From positions 1 through 63,681 of the forward strand of contig CAJOFE010000019.1 of the NCBI GenBank assembly GCA_905233825.1: a stretch of DNA of 63,681 bases. The letters are read 5' to 3'. Made by a program: the position numbers and the translations under genes. This DNA comes from an uncultured Prevotella sp. (GTDB taxonomy: Bacteria > Bacteroidota > Bacteroidia > Bacteroidales > Bacteroidaceae). Under the pieces are notes generated by a model. That model saw nothing but the letters and a program-made list of their open reading frames with translations, made no database searches and had not been told where the DNA came from. Below, one piece after another: positions 17,150 through 27,186 of this stretch (the first letter of the stretch is position 1; each line of letters begins with the position of its first letter).

Positions 17150-18847
17150 TTACCATCCCGGGTTCTGGGTAAGGTTGGGGTTCTTCTTCAGTTCTGACTG
17201 TGGAATGGGATAGAAATTGAACTTGTCATCCCATTGGCGGGTAATGGTAGAGCGTGTGAGCATCAGTCTGCTGTTGATGGAGGCTGCTTGAATGGTCTTG
17301 AAATACTGGGCACCCTTCTTCCAGCGGCGTACATCCCAGAAGCGATGGTTCTCGAAAGCCAGCTCCACCAAGCGCTCGCGCTCATATCGTTTCACCCATT
17401 CATCACCATCCTCAGTAAAATTCGGCATCTGGATGTCAGAGCGATTGCGCAGTACATTGATTGCCTCGTTGGCAGTCATTCCATAGGTAGCATCGTTCGC
17501 ACTACCTGTGGCATTGAACACAGCCTCGGCATAGTCGAGATAGAACTCACCCAGACGGAACAATATCCATGTGTGGCGGCTGTAGGTCTGGTTGTCAGCC
17601 GTAGTGACACACGAGCCATCGACATACTTGCGGAGATAGTAGCCCGTGGGAGTGGCTCCATACTTTGGAGCGGCATTAAATCCGCCAGCGAACGTTTCTA
17701 TAGCCTTTTTCTGGGCACCGTTGCTGGGCCACTCATCACCATTCTTCACCACGGTGAGTGCAAAGCGCGGGTCAAGACCTTCGTAAGGATTTTCAGCAAT
17801 GAGGTCAATGTTGCCAGGATGGCGCTGGAGGAAAGTCTCGCCGTTGTCCTGATACTCATACTGGTCAATCAGGCTCTGCGTGGGGCAGTTGCCAGAACTG
17901 CCGTTCTCCACACCAACGGGATAGTTGGCCATCTCGAAGGCGTTGTCATCACCACGTCCGATGCCGAAAATGAGTTCGGTATTAAAGAAGGCGTCGCGTC
18001 CCCACAATGAGCCGTAGGTGCTGAGTTTTAGTCCCCATGTGGAGGCATTATCAAGAATATACTTGCAAGCCTCGGCAGCCTTTGCCCATTTGGCCTTGTC
18101 GCCTGAAGGGTTGTGAAGCGGCGATGCGGCGTAGAGCAGCGTGCGGGCCTTAAGGGCAAATGCGGCGATGCGCGTGGCGCGTCCCACTTCGGAGTTGACT
18201 TCCGTAACGTAGGAAACAGGCAGATAGGGTGCGACAGCATCACACTCGTCAACGATAAATTTCACAATCTTGTCTGCTGAAGTACGCTCAATGTTATTTG
18301 CCTGACCATTGGTGAGCGTGGTCGTTACCAAAGGTACATCGCCATAGGTCTTGAACAACTCAAAATAGAAGTAGGCCCTGAGGAAGCGCAACTCGTAAGG
18401 GAACAGCTCCATCTGAGCCATCCATTTGCTATAGTCACTATTGTATTGCCAGTCCGAAAGGTCAGCCTCGTCCAGCTTCTCCAAATACATATTAACATCG
18501 GCAATAGCTGTGTACGCCTTTGTCCAAGTATTGGAATAGGGATTGGCTGGACTCCATCCGCCATTTACATAGTTGTTGACGGCTCCCGTTTCGAGTGCAT
18601 ACTGGGCCTCGTCAGTAGCTCCCGCAAGGAAGTAGGCACTGTTGGATGCAAACTCATTATTATATATTTGTGCATAGACATCGAACACCAGATTCTTGAT
18701 GCCTTCACCAAAATAATTATAGGTCCACTCCTCGTCGCGGGTGTTCTCCTCCGTGTAGTCCAGATCGGCACATGAAATGAGGAGGAAAGCACAAGGAGTA
18801 AGAAGGAAGGAGAGTACTCCTACCACCAACATCTTTTTATATTTCAT
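17150..18847 (-). CDS. SusD/RagB family nutrient-binding lipoprotein (second pair)
   Basis: 565 residues from MKYKKML (in-frame upstream ATGs at 18886 and 18856 add a polar stretch unlikely in a signal). Lipobox LLISC. Family signatures: RFLRAYFYFELFKTYGDVPL, helical TPR-like pairs, and the C-terminal YERERLVELAFENHRFWDVR, ending LTQNPGW. SusD proteins sit on the cell surface as lids over their SusC partner and help capture the oligosaccharide. Partner is the 928-residue SusC directly upstream. The 39 nt before this start is built of A/T-rich heptamers. Confidence 0.93.
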   Translation of the reverse strand: MKYKKMLVVGVLSFLLTPCAFLLISCADLDYTEENTRDEEWTYNYFGEGIKNLVFDVYAQIYNNEFASNSAYFLAGATDEAQYALETGAVNNYVNGGWSPANPYSNTWTKAYTAIADVNMYLEKLDEADLSDWQYNSDYSKWMAQMELFPYELRFLRAYFYFELFKTYGDVPLVTTTLTNGQANNIERTSADKIVKFIVDECDAVAPYLPVSYVTEVNSEVGRATRIAAFALKARTLLYAASPLHNPSGDKAKWAKAAEACKYILDNASTWGLKLSTYGSLWGRDAFFNTELIFGIGRGDDNAFEMANYPVGVENGSSGNCPTQSLIDQYEYQDNGETFLQRHPGNIDLIAENPYEGLDPRFALTVVKNGDEWPSNGAQKKAIETFAGGFNAAPKYGATPTGYYLRKYVDGSCVTTADNQTYSRHTWILFRLGEFYLDYAEAVFNATGSANDATYGMTANEAINVLRNRSDIQMPNFTEDGDEWVKRYERERLVELAFENHRFWDVRRWKKGAQYFKTIQAASINSRLMLTRSTITRQWDDKFNFYPIPQSELKKNPNLTQNPGW

Positions 18848-18886
18848 TGTAATCATAATGATCAATTCTGAATGATTAATTCTCAA

Positions 18887-21673
18887 TTAAAAAGTCACGG
18901 AGAGACCAAGATTCACACTCTTCATCACAGGATAGCCCGTGTTGAGATTCTCGGCATCCATGGCATCGATATTGTCGAAGGAGAGGAGGTTCTGTCCCTG
19001 TACGAATATCTTGGCGCTTGAAAGCTTCATAGGCTCAGTGACACAGGCAGGCAGCTTGTAATAGAGTTCGCAGTCGCGCAGCTTGAACCATCTGACACAG
19101 CGGAACCAGGCAGTAGAGCTCTGAGCGTTGTTGGCCACGCTCTCAGTTGACAGGCGGGGATAGAGCGCGTCAGTTCCTGCCACATCGTAGCAGTTGTTAT
19201 AGTATTCCTGAGAAAGATTGCGATTGTCGGAGAGTGCCCCCCAGACGCCGTCCACGTACATCAGGTTCTTTACCTGATTGTCCGCCCCCTGGAATGATGC
19301 GTTGATACCTAATCCCTTATACTCTGCCCCAAGCTGGAACGCATAGTTGAAACTGGGGAAGGTCGTTCCGTAATCTCTTGCCACATAGTCGTTTTCGTTG
19401 ATTACACCGTCGCCGTTAACATCTTTATATTTGATGTCGCCCACCTTAACCTGTCCGAACTGCTGGACAGGGCTGGCGTCAATCTCTTCTTGGCTTTGGA
19501 ACATTCCGATGGCGATGAGGCCACGTGCGGCATCGGCATAATCTCCTACGACGGAGAGGTTCGGGTAAGCGGGATTTTCTATCCATTCGAGAATCTCACT
19601 CTTCACGGCTGACATGCTTGTGCCAAGGTTGATGTTGAGGCCGTTGCTGAATGTTTTTGCATAACGCAAGCCCAGTTCCAAGCCGTAGCTGGCCACTCGT
19701 CCCTTGTCATCATACGACGACTGGATACCCACAACGTCGGAGTTGAGCGAAGCGGCACTGACCAGGATGTTGCGGCGCTGCTGATAGAACACGTCTGCAG
19801 TAAAATCTATACAGTTTGCAAGTCTTATGTCGGTGCCAAGGTTGGCCTTGTAGGCGGTCTCTTGGGCGAAGTCGTCGGTGGGGAACTGGGTAAGGAAGGC
19901 ACCCCACGAGCTACCGAAGTTATTGCCATACCAGAACTGCCCGTGAGAATTGCTCCATCGGGCAAGCCAGAGTCCAGCCTGCGGCACATAGTCGGTGTGC
20001 TGGATGCCACCAGACAGGCGAACCTTACCATAGTTGAGCAGATCGCTTTCTGGGTTGTTGGCAAAGATATAGCCCAAGCCTACGGTCGGCGAGAAGGCCC
20101 ACTTGGCTGGATAGCTGCGGTTGGAGCCGTTGGCTGCCAGTACTACGTCGGTCATCAGCTTGTTGGCGTGGTCGTAGTGCAGTGCCAGTTGCCAGTTGGC
20201 ACGATACCACGTGTTGTTCTGACCGTCGCGAATCTCACTTTTCATGTTGTAGTTGGCATTGGCTGCCAAATTGTCGCCGTTATTCAGCTGTAAACCATAT
20301 TTCAGTCCTGCATTGAAGGTGGCGATACGCCACTGTGTGTCAACCCAGTGGTTGAAGACAAGTTTGTCCTCCACCGTGCCCATCACCACTTCCTGCATAG
20401 CATTAGAGGCATCGTAGTAGTTCCAGCCATACTGATAGCCCTTCGTGCGAGTCTCAATAGTGTTGGAGCAGTTGTCATAAGAAGCACCCACATAGAATTT
20501 CAACCCCTTCGTGATGATGTCGAGGTCTTGCTCTAGTGTCATGTTGGCCCAAATCTGGCGTTGGTGGGTCTTTGTGAAACCAGTACCCTGTGACTTGGCC
20601 AGAAGGTTAAAGTCTCCGTAAGTCTGGCTTCCGCCCCATACGTCACCGGCCGTCTTGATAGGGAAGGCCAGGGCAGGCACCTTATATAGGTGCCACCAGG
20701 CATCGCTTGAGTTCATATTGGGCACACCGTTTGTCTCCATAAGGATGCCAAGCAGATTGGCACTGACCCTTGTGGTTGCACTCACCTCAAAATCGACGTT
20801 GGCACGGATATTGGCCTTTGAATACTTCAGCTGTGAGTTCCAGTCGCCCTGGTCAGGGTTCTTATAGAGTCCACGGGCATCAGTATAGTCGAGCTGGGCA
20901 TAATACTGCACCTTTTCTGTGCCGCCGAAGAAAGAAAGATACGCATTCGACTCATGGGCCGTATTCTTGAACACTTCATCCTTCCAGTTCACGTTAGGAT
21001 AGACCAAAGGGTCGCTGTTATCCTTGAATTTCTGCAACTCGGCTTCCGTATAGGCGGCTGAGCCACCATCGTTCAGACGTGCGCGGTTCAAGGCGTTGGC
21101 ATAGTCGTAGGCACTGACCATATCTGCCGTCTGAGGGTCGAACTGAATCTTGTGTGAAGCTCCCACCTTGAAATGATATTTCTCGTCTTTAGTGCCGTGC
21201 TTGGTCTTCACCAGTAGCACGCCGTTAATAGCCTCATGACCGTAAAGTGCCACGGCAGCGGCGTCTTTCAGTACGGTGACACTTTCCACCTCCTCAACTG
21301 TAAGGCGGTCGATAGGCCGCTCCACGCCATCGACAAGAATCAGAATATCTTTCTCGCCTGTGGTTTGGACACCACGGATGTTAAACGATGCGCCACGGCC
21401 TTCCTCACCCTTAAAACCAGTGTTCTGGAAAGCATTCAGGCCAAGGAGCTTGCCATACAGGGCATCTGCAAGGCTAATGGCTGACGTACGGCAGAGTTCT
21501 TCTGCAGTAATGGTTGTTGCAGCTGCAGTAGTGAGGAATTCTGTCTGTTCCACGCCATAGCCTAAATCTACCTTCTGCGACGTTTTGTCGCTCAGCGTTA
21601 CCTGGGCACTAACCGCCATAGGGGCACCGCAGAGTCCCACCAAGGTAAATATAAATATGTTTCTTATTTTCAT
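18887..21673 (-). CDS. SusC/RagA TonB-dependent transporter without N-terminal carboxypeptidase-like domain
   Basis: 928 residues; signal ends MAVSAQ. Unlike the 1054-residue paralogue, it has no CarbopepD_reg domain: after about 30 residues (LSDKTSQKVDLGYG) it goes straight to the plug (ITAEELCRTSAISLADAL, LVDGVERPIDRLTVEEVES, VLKDAAAVALYG). The barrel follows and ends FVQGQNLLSFDNID and LGLSVTF. It imports an oligosaccharide together with the downstream SusD. The missing domain is a real architectural difference seen in some members, not a truncation, since signal peptide and plug are intact. Confidence 0.92.
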   Translation of the reverse strand: MKIRNIFIFTLVGLCGAPMAVSAQVTLSDKTSQKVDLGYGVEQTEFLTTAAATTITAEELCRTSAISLADALYGKLLGLNAFQNTGFKGEEGRGASFNIRGVQTTGEKDILILVDGVERPIDRLTVEEVESVTVLKDAAAVALYGHEAINGVLLVKTKHGTKDEKYHFKVGASHKIQFDPQTADMVSAYDYANALNRARLNDGGSAAYTEAELQKFKDNSDPLVYPNVNWKDEVFKNTAHESNAYLSFFGGTEKVQYYAQLDYTDARGLYKNPDQGDWNSQLKYSKANIRANVDFEVSATTRVSANLLGILMETNGVPNMNSSDAWWHLYKVPALAFPIKTAGDVWGGSQTYGDFNLLAKSQGTGFTKTHQRQIWANMTLEQDLDIITKGLKFYVGASYDNCSNTIETRTKGYQYGWNYYDASNAMQEVVMGTVEDKLVFNHWVDTQWRIATFNAGLKYGLQLNNGDNLAANANYNMKSEIRDGQNNTWYRANWQLALHYDHANKLMTDVVLAANGSNRSYPAKWAFSPTVGLGYIFANNPESDLLNYGKVRLSGGIQHTDYVPQAGLWLARWSNSHGQFWYGNNFGSSWGAFLTQFPTDDFAQETAYKANLGTDIRLANCIDFTADVFYQQRRNILVSAASLNSDVVGIQSSYDDKGRVASYGLELGLRYAKTFSNGLNINLGTSMSAVKSEILEWIENPAYPNLSVVGDYADAARGLIAIGMFQSQEEIDASPVQQFGQVKVGDIKYKDVNGDGVINENDYVARDYGTTFPSFNYAFQLGAEYKGLGINASFQGADNQVKNLMYVDGVWGALSDNRNLSQEYYNNCYDVAGTDALYPRLSTESVANNAQSSTAWFRCVRWFKLRDCELYYKLPACVTEPMKLSSAKIFVQGQNLLSFDNIDAMDAENLNTGYPVMKSVNLGLSVTF

Positions 21674-21715
21674 AATCTCTAATTTTCAATTATCAATTGT
21701 CAATTTTCAATTGCT
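21674..21715. repeat. TCAATTR heptamer linker between susD and susC
   Basis: Tandem degenerate units (TTTCAATTATCAATTGTCAA, then TTTTCAATTG) fill most of the linker. Similar linkers occur at 18848-18886 (ATTCTGAATGATTAATTCTC) and 23740-23784 (TTTTTCACTATTCACTTTTT). They may be spacer repeats typical of this genome; no hairpin with a U-tract is present. Confidence 0.6.
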
Positions 21716-23734
21716 TTACCACCCAGGATTTTGTGTAAGTCCATAACCCTTCTGAATCTCAATACGAGAGACAGGGTCGAGATACCACTTGTTTGTCCAA
21801 TAGCCGGGATCCCACCAGCGGCGGGCACCATTGACAATTACCGTCTTCTCATATTCGAACTTGGGCCATGGGGTGCTGGAGTCCCAGCGCTGGTCACCTT
21901 CCGTCAGACGGTTTCCGTTATCGTCAAGACGGTAGATTTTAATCTCATGAAGCGGTTTGGTAAAGAGATCCTGACGCATGCGACGAACCATGTCATAGAG
22001 GCGGTCGCCACACTCGGCACCAATCTCACAGTTGCGCTCACGCAGGATTTCGTTAATCAGGTTCTCTTTGTTTGATGTCAGGTTCAGACTGGGATTCATC
22101 TGCTCCAGACGGCCTAGGCCGACGCGGCTACGTACTACATGGAGGTCATCCAATGCCCCCTGCAGGTCACCAGTCTCTGCTTTGGCTTCCGCACGGATGA
22201 GGTACATTTCTGCCAAACGGACGTATGACACGCCTATGTACTCGTCATTCATTCTGTCGTTCGTATAGTCAAGCATCCATTTGAACTTTCGATAGCCCGT
22301 CTGTACTTCATCCGGAGCGGCAGTAGCGAAATTGTTAGCATCGTAATCCATGGCACCGTTTACCCAAGTGTCCACATAGTTAAAACCAGCATAGTCGAAT
22401 CCGGCTGGCAGCGACTGACGGGGAACCAACATCGTCTCATACAGACGCGGATCGCGGTCAGCAAAGATGTCTACCCCAGGATTCTTTTTGCCATAGATGT
22501 CTGAATAAGGGAAGTCGCGACCGTCCTGCATGCCAAAACATTCCATTAGCTCGTTGGTAGGGACAGCACCGCCCTGACGATAGCAGTCCATGGCGAAGCC
22601 TCTCCAGCCCCAGCCCCATCCGTTTTCTACGACAGCACCATCACGGACCACATCGGTCATCAGCTGCGTGGGATGAACGTCGAAGATTTTTTCATGACGC
22701 GTCGCATTGTTACGATAGCGGTAGGCTTGGCGGAATGCCATGCGGTAGCCGGCCTCGTCCTGCGTCTTGGGCTGTATCAGCTGATAATAATTGCCATTGG
22801 TAGCATTATCCTGGAAGAAATCATTGCAATACTGTAGGCAGCGCTGCCATAGTGCAGGATCCTCCTTGCCGAACCATATATGTTCCTCACTCTCCAGACC
22901 AGTCGGTTTCTTATCGTATGTCAGATAAGGCTTGGAGTTATTAAATAGTGGAGAAGCAGCAAACATCCACACCTTAGCACGCAGGGCACGAGCTGAGGCA
23001 CGTGTCAGACGACCTGACCACTGGTCAATATCGGCGTCGGGGATGTTCCAGATGTATCCAGGTTCATCGATGGCACACTGAATCAGCGAGTCGATGAACT
23101 CTACGGTCTGCCAGGCAGTAGAACGGCCTTCAGTAAAATTCTCTCCTACTGGGAATGCCTTCTTCACGAGACACAGACCGCCGAAGTTGCGAAATGCATC
23201 GAAGTAACGGCTGGCCATGATGGTATAAGCCTCACCGCGCAGACGACTTTTCTCATCAGCACTCATATCGGGGACCTTGTCAATATTCTCGATAATCTGC
23301 CAGCACTTGCGCACCGTTTCATAAATGGATACGCGGCCACCAGCATCGCTGTCAAGGCCACTTTTTGTGGAATAAGAGAATTTTCCTTGGAAGTTACCAT
23401 CTTCCGTATCTTGAGCATTCTCGTTCAAGAGTCCAGGATAGTAGCTCTGTTTGGGGCCGCCCCAACTCACGTAACAATGATAGGAGTCGGAAAGCACGTC
23501 AATGGGTGCACCGTTCATCATATTTCCCGAGGTGTAGGTACAGTAGAGTTGTCCATAGGCGCTCCACAGGAAATTGCGGGTGTATTCGGCCTTGGAGAAC
23601 ACCGTGTCGATATTCACGTCGACACCAGGGGCTTTCTCAAGGAAGGCATTACCCACATTGATATCGTCGACACATGCCGTGAAGATGCTGGTAGTCATCC
23701 CCAAAGCCAATATGTAAATAGATAATTTTTTCAT
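21716..23734 (-). CDS. SusD/RagB family nutrient-binding lipoprotein (first pair)
   Basis: 672 residues from MKKLSIYILALG (the 14 codons before are encoded by linker repeats). Lipobox IFTAC. Typical core: GEAYTIMASRYFDAFRNFGG, SARALRAKVWMFAASPLFN, VSYVRLAEMYLIRAEAKAE and INEILRERNCEIGAECGDRL; ends LTQNPGW like its paralogue. Longer than the usual 500-600 residues because of an insertion around 330-480 with the WGWGWRGFAMDC segment. Works with the 1054-residue SusC immediately upstream. Confidence 0.93.
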   Translation of the reverse strand: MKKLSIYILALGMTTSIFTACVDDINVGNAFLEKAPGVDVNIDTVFSKAEYTRNFLWSAYGQLYCTYTSGNMMNGAPIDVLSDSYHCYVSWGGPKQSYYPGLLNENAQDTEDGNFQGKFSYSTKSGLDSDAGGRVSIYETVRKCWQIIENIDKVPDMSADEKSRLRGEAYTIMASRYFDAFRNFGGLCLVKKAFPVGENFTEGRSTAWQTVEFIDSLIQCAIDEPGYIWNIPDADIDQWSGRLTRASARALRAKVWMFAASPLFNNSKPYLTYDKKPTGLESEEHIWFGKEDPALWQRCLQYCNDFFQDNATNGNYYQLIQPKTQDEAGYRMAFRQAYRYRNNATRHEKIFDVHPTQLMTDVVRDGAVVENGWGWGWRGFAMDCYRQGGAVPTNELMECFGMQDGRDFPYSDIYGKKNPGVDIFADRDPRLYETMLVPRQSLPAGFDYAGFNYVDTWVNGAMDYDANNFATAAPDEVQTGYRKFKWMLDYTNDRMNDEYIGVSYVRLAEMYLIRAEAKAETGDLQGALDDLHVVRSRVGLGRLEQMNPSLNLTSNKENLINEILRERNCEIGAECGDRLYDMVRRMRQDLFTKPLHEIKIYRLDDNGNRLTEGDQRWDSSTPWPKFEYEKTVIVNGARRWWDPGYWTNKWYLDPVSRIEIQKGYGLTQNPGW

Positions 23735-23784
23735 AATCTTCGTTTTTATAGCGGTAGCAAATTTTTCACTATTCACTTTTTACT

Positions 23785-26700
23785 TTAGAAATTGACTTGC
23801 AAGCCAAAGTTATACACACGTGTCATAGGATAACGAACACCGAAGTCAAGTCCTGAGCCAGGAGCCTCGGGGTCGTTGCCCTTGAAGTCTGCGAATGTCA
23901 GCAGGTTCTGTCCCGATGCATAGAATCTCACATAGTTGAGTAGTGGCAGCCACTTAGGCTTGTTGATGGTATAGCCAATCTCCATATTCTTCAGACGTAC
24001 ATATTTAGAGTCAATCATCCACGCCTGTGAGTCATGGTTATTATGAACACGGTTGGTGAACGAGATACGTGGCAGAATGGCCTCTGGATTATCCTCTGTC
24101 CAAGAGTTGTCGGCCACCCATTGTGTTAGTGCCGAAGTGTTGGTTGAGCCGAACTGGTCGCGGAAATATCCATTCAGTACGCGGCTTACGTTGTCAGCAC
24201 CTACCCAAAGCATCGAGAAGTCGAGCCCCTTCCAGTTCAGGCTGGCATTGACCGACCAGGTGATTTCAGGATTGTCGGTATAGCCGAGGGGCTTCTGGTC
24301 GTTTGCGTCAATAACACCGTCACCATTCAGGTCTACGAAGACAGCATCACCATATTTCAGGGTGATACCCTCCTGATCGGGCATCTCCACACCATATTTT
24401 GCCTTATAGCGTTCCTCAGTTCCAGGCTGGTAGAACTCAAACAGGTCGTAACCAAAACGCTGTCCTACCGGCAGGCCGGTACGGCTCAGGTAATCATACA
24501 TGGGCGGCACCTCGAGCATCTCAATCACCTTGTTCCGGGCAAAGGCAATGCTTGGACTGATGTTATATCGGAAATCGCCAATTTTGTCGGCCCATTTCAA
24601 GGTCAGCTCATAACCATGGTTCTTCACACGGCCCTCATTGACGTAGCTTGACGGAAGACTGGTCACGGCAGGCAACAAAGAGGCATTCGATACGAGGATG
24701 TCCTTACGGTCTTCCCAGAACAGATCGAGGTTTACTGTCAGCCGGTCATTGATGAAGGCTGCATCCAAACCAACGTTGATCTTTGAAGCCGTCTCCCAGG
24801 TGACGTTGGGGTTACCAGCAGTCAGTTCCTTCACGGCCTGCAGCCAGTTGCCCCTAGTGCCAAAGTTAGCGCCTCGGTTCTGCGGGTTCGTCGTCATCGA
24901 GCCAGTATAGAACTGCCATGCTCCTGGCAGATATAGGAAGCGGGCACCGTTGGTGTTGTCGTTACCGACCTTGCCCCATGAACCACGTAGCTTCAGATAA
25001 CCGACATATTTTTTGATTGGCTCCCAGAACTTTTCGTTCGACGGTATCCAACCTACGGAGAACGAGGGGAATGTACCGTAGCGCTTGCCCTCGGCAAAGT
25101 TCTCCGAGCCGTTATAGCCGATATTAAAGTCAATCATATAGCGTGTGTCATAGTCGTAGGTAACGCGACCCACAAGTCCTACATAACCCTTTGGAATCGA
25201 TTGGTACAAGCTGTTGTCGGAATCCCAAGGATAATAGGTCTTGCTCTGGTTATAGAGCAGCAATGCGCCCACATTGTGCAAACCAAACTTCCTGGCGTAG
25301 TTGAAACTGGCCTCGGCATACCAGTTGCGGTCTCCCCACTTGGCCTCGCTGTAAGGAAGCGGCCATGTAACATTTTCCTTGCGGAGCACCTCTTTGCCGT
25401 CAACGATGGTTGCCACGTAGGTAATACCAGTACCATATCCATTATGGCGGTCTTTTCGTGCCGTATAGTCGGTATTGTATGAGCCTTTGATCTTGAAGTC
25501 CAGACCAGGGGTGATGAAGCTCATGTCGAGTTTATACTGTAGGTCAAGATTCAGCACATTGGTGCTCTCGCCGACGTAGCCCAGATCATAATAGTTTGAA
25601 AGGGCATCACGATCGTAGGGACCTACGATATTATCATCGGCAACAACATGACGGCCTTGGTCATCGATACCTATACCAGCATATGGAGTGGCTCCCTGCA
25701 GGTAGCGGAAAATGAATCCTTCGCCGCCACCCAGTATATTGCGGTTCTGAACACGTCCGCCCAATGTGAGTGCCAACTGACTATACTTGGATACATTAAT
25801 GTCCAAATTGGCACGATAGTTGAAACGGTTATACCTAAAAGTCTCATCGTCATTCTTTGAGAAAGTCTTGAAAAGTGAATTCTGATTCAGGAATCCCGCA
25901 GAGACGAAATATCTCACCTTCTCTGTACCTCCGTTCACGTTGACGTTGACCTGCTCCTGCCATGCGGCATCCTTCATGATGTAGTCAATCCAGTCGGTAT
26001 TGGGGAATGTGACAGGCATGTCACCCGTACGGAAATGCTCCATTACATCCTGACTGAAGCGGATACCAGTGTTGGCGTAGGGCGTGTAGTCGGCGATAGT
26101 GGCACTACCGGGCCACTGACTCATGGGCAATGCGTCGGTGATGGCCGTGTAGTTCCACATCTTTCCGTAGGTATAGGAGTCGGCGAAATCCACAAATTTG
26201 GAGATTGTCTGAATGGCAGTACTTGCCGAGACTGTCACCGATGCCTTGCCTGGTGTACCGCGCTTAGTGGTGACAAGGATGACGCCATTGGCACCACGCA
26301 CACCGAACACGGCTGTGGCGGAGGCATCTTTCAGGATGGAGATATCCTCAATCTCGTTCGGGTCGAGTTGTCCGAAGGGACGTTCCACACCATCGACGAG
26401 TACCAGCGGCTCGGCACTATTCAACGAGCCGGTACCACGCACACGGATCACAGGCTCATCGGCGCCCGGCATACCCGAAGGTTGCACCACCGACATGCCC
26501 GGCAGCTTTCCTTGCAGGGCATTACCGACATTGGCCACAGGCGACTTCAGCAGCTCCTCGCCACCCACGGCAGCAACGGCACCAGTGATGGTTACCTTTT
26601 TCTGCTGACCATAGGCAATGACTACCACTTCTTCCAATGCCTGCGCATCGGGCTGCATGGTCACATTAATCTGGCGCCCCTGCACCCGGCGTTGCTGGGT

Positions 26701-26949
26701 GAGGTAGCCCACATACGAAAACTCAAGCGTTGCCCCTTGGGCTACTGACTGGATGCGGTAGTGGCCGTCGATGTCTGTAACACCGCCAGCTCCCTTTCCT
26801 TGTACGATGACTGAGACGCCTATCAGCGGTTCGCCGGTTTCGTCGATCACCGTTCCTTCTACCGTCAGAGTTTGGGCAAACGCCACATCAGGCATCAGGC
26901 AGAGTAGTGCCAGAATGCCCAATAGAATACATTTACTTTTTTTCATCAT
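23785..26949 (-). CDS. SusC/RagA TonB-dependent transporter with CarbopepD_reg domain
   Basis: 1054 residues, signal ending DVAFAQ. Residues about 28-105 are the carboxypeptidase-like regulatory domain (VEGTVIDETGEPLIGVSV), then a TonB-box-like EEVVVIAYG, plug (LVDGVERPFGQLDPNEIEDI and LKDASATAVFGVRGANG) and a 22-strand-type barrel ending FGLQVNF. It is the first gene of the susC-susD-susC-susD-SGBP transcript and has its own promoter (27016-27045). Imports glycan fragments across the outer membrane using TonB energy. Confidence 0.95.
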   Translation of the reverse strand: MMKKSKCILLGILALLCLMPDVAFAQTLTVEGTVIDETGEPLIGVSVIVQGKGAGGVTDIDGHYRIQSVAQGATLEFSYVGYLTQQRRVQGRQINVTMQPDAQALEEVVVIAYGQQKKVTITGAVAAVGGEELLKSPVANVGNALQGKLPGMSVVQPSGMPGADEPVIRVRGTGSLNSAEPLVLVDGVERPFGQLDPNEIEDISILKDASATAVFGVRGANGVILVTTKRGTPGKASVTVSASTAIQTISKFVDFADSYTYGKMWNYTAITDALPMSQWPGSATIADYTPYANTGIRFSQDVMEHFRTGDMPVTFPNTDWIDYIMKDAAWQEQVNVNVNGGTEKVRYFVSAGFLNQNSLFKTFSKNDDETFRYNRFNYRANLDINVSKYSQLALTLGGRVQNRNILGGGEGFIFRYLQGATPYAGIGIDDQGRHVVADDNIVGPYDRDALSNYYDLGYVGESTNVLNLDLQYKLDMSFITPGLDFKIKGSYNTDYTARKDRHNGYGTGITYVATIVDGKEVLRKENVTWPLPYSEAKWGDRNWYAEASFNYARKFGLHNVGALLLYNQSKTYYPWDSDNSLYQSIPKGYVGLVGRVTYDYDTRYMIDFNIGYNGSENFAEGKRYGTFPSFSVGWIPSNEKFWEPIKKYVGYLKLRGSWGKVGNDNTNGARFLYLPGAWQFYTGSMTTNPQNRGANFGTRGNWLQAVKELTAGNPNVTWETASKINVGLDAAFINDRLTVNLDLFWEDRKDILVSNASLLPAVTSLPSSYVNEGRVKNHGYELTLKWADKIGDFRYNISPSIAFARNKVIEMLEVPPMYDYLSRTGLPVGQRFGYDLFEFYQPGTEERYKAKYGVEMPDQEGITLKYGDAVFVDLNGDGVIDANDQKPLGYTDNPEITWSVNASLNWKGLDFSMLWVGADNVSRVLNGYFRDQFGSTNTSALTQWVADNSWTEDNPEAILPRISFTNRVHNNHDSQAWMIDSKYVRLKNMEIGYTINKPKWLPLLNYVRFYASGQNLLTFADFKGNDPEAPGSGLDFGVRYPMTRVYNFGLQVNF

Positions 26950-27015
26950 CTGGTTTTAAAATTAGTTGTAGTATTTATTTATTGTGAATAATATTAAAAG
27001 GGGACAATTCGCTTG

Positions 27016-27045
27016 CAAAGATATAAAAAAAATTCAAACTACAAA
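27016..27045 (-). promoter_or_regulatory. Promoter of the PUL transcript
   Basis: TATCTTTG (27023-27016) with TTTG (27045-27042) 18 nt upstream on the minus strand, close to the Bacteroidetes consensus. It reads into the 1054-residue susC, 66 nt away. The divergent GH5 promoter lies about 70 nt further on, so one operator in 27045-27115 could control both. Confidence 0.7.
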
Positions 27046-27114
27046 AAAAATCGTTGCATGAATTTACGCAAACGTTGCGTACGCCACACTTTAGGCAAAT
27101 TCTTGCGGAACTTG

Positions 27115-27145
27115 TTTGCAGTTTGCGAAAAAAGATGTATCTTTG
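27115..27145 (+). promoter_or_regulatory. Consensus promoter of the GH5 gene
   Basis: TTTG (27115-27118), 19 nt spacer, TATCTTTG (27138-27145): an exact match to the Bacteroides-type primary promoter. The start codon is 41 nt beyond the box. Confidence 0.8.
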
Positions 27146-27186
27146 CAAGCAATATTTGCGAAATGATGTTACTAACACAAAACAGT

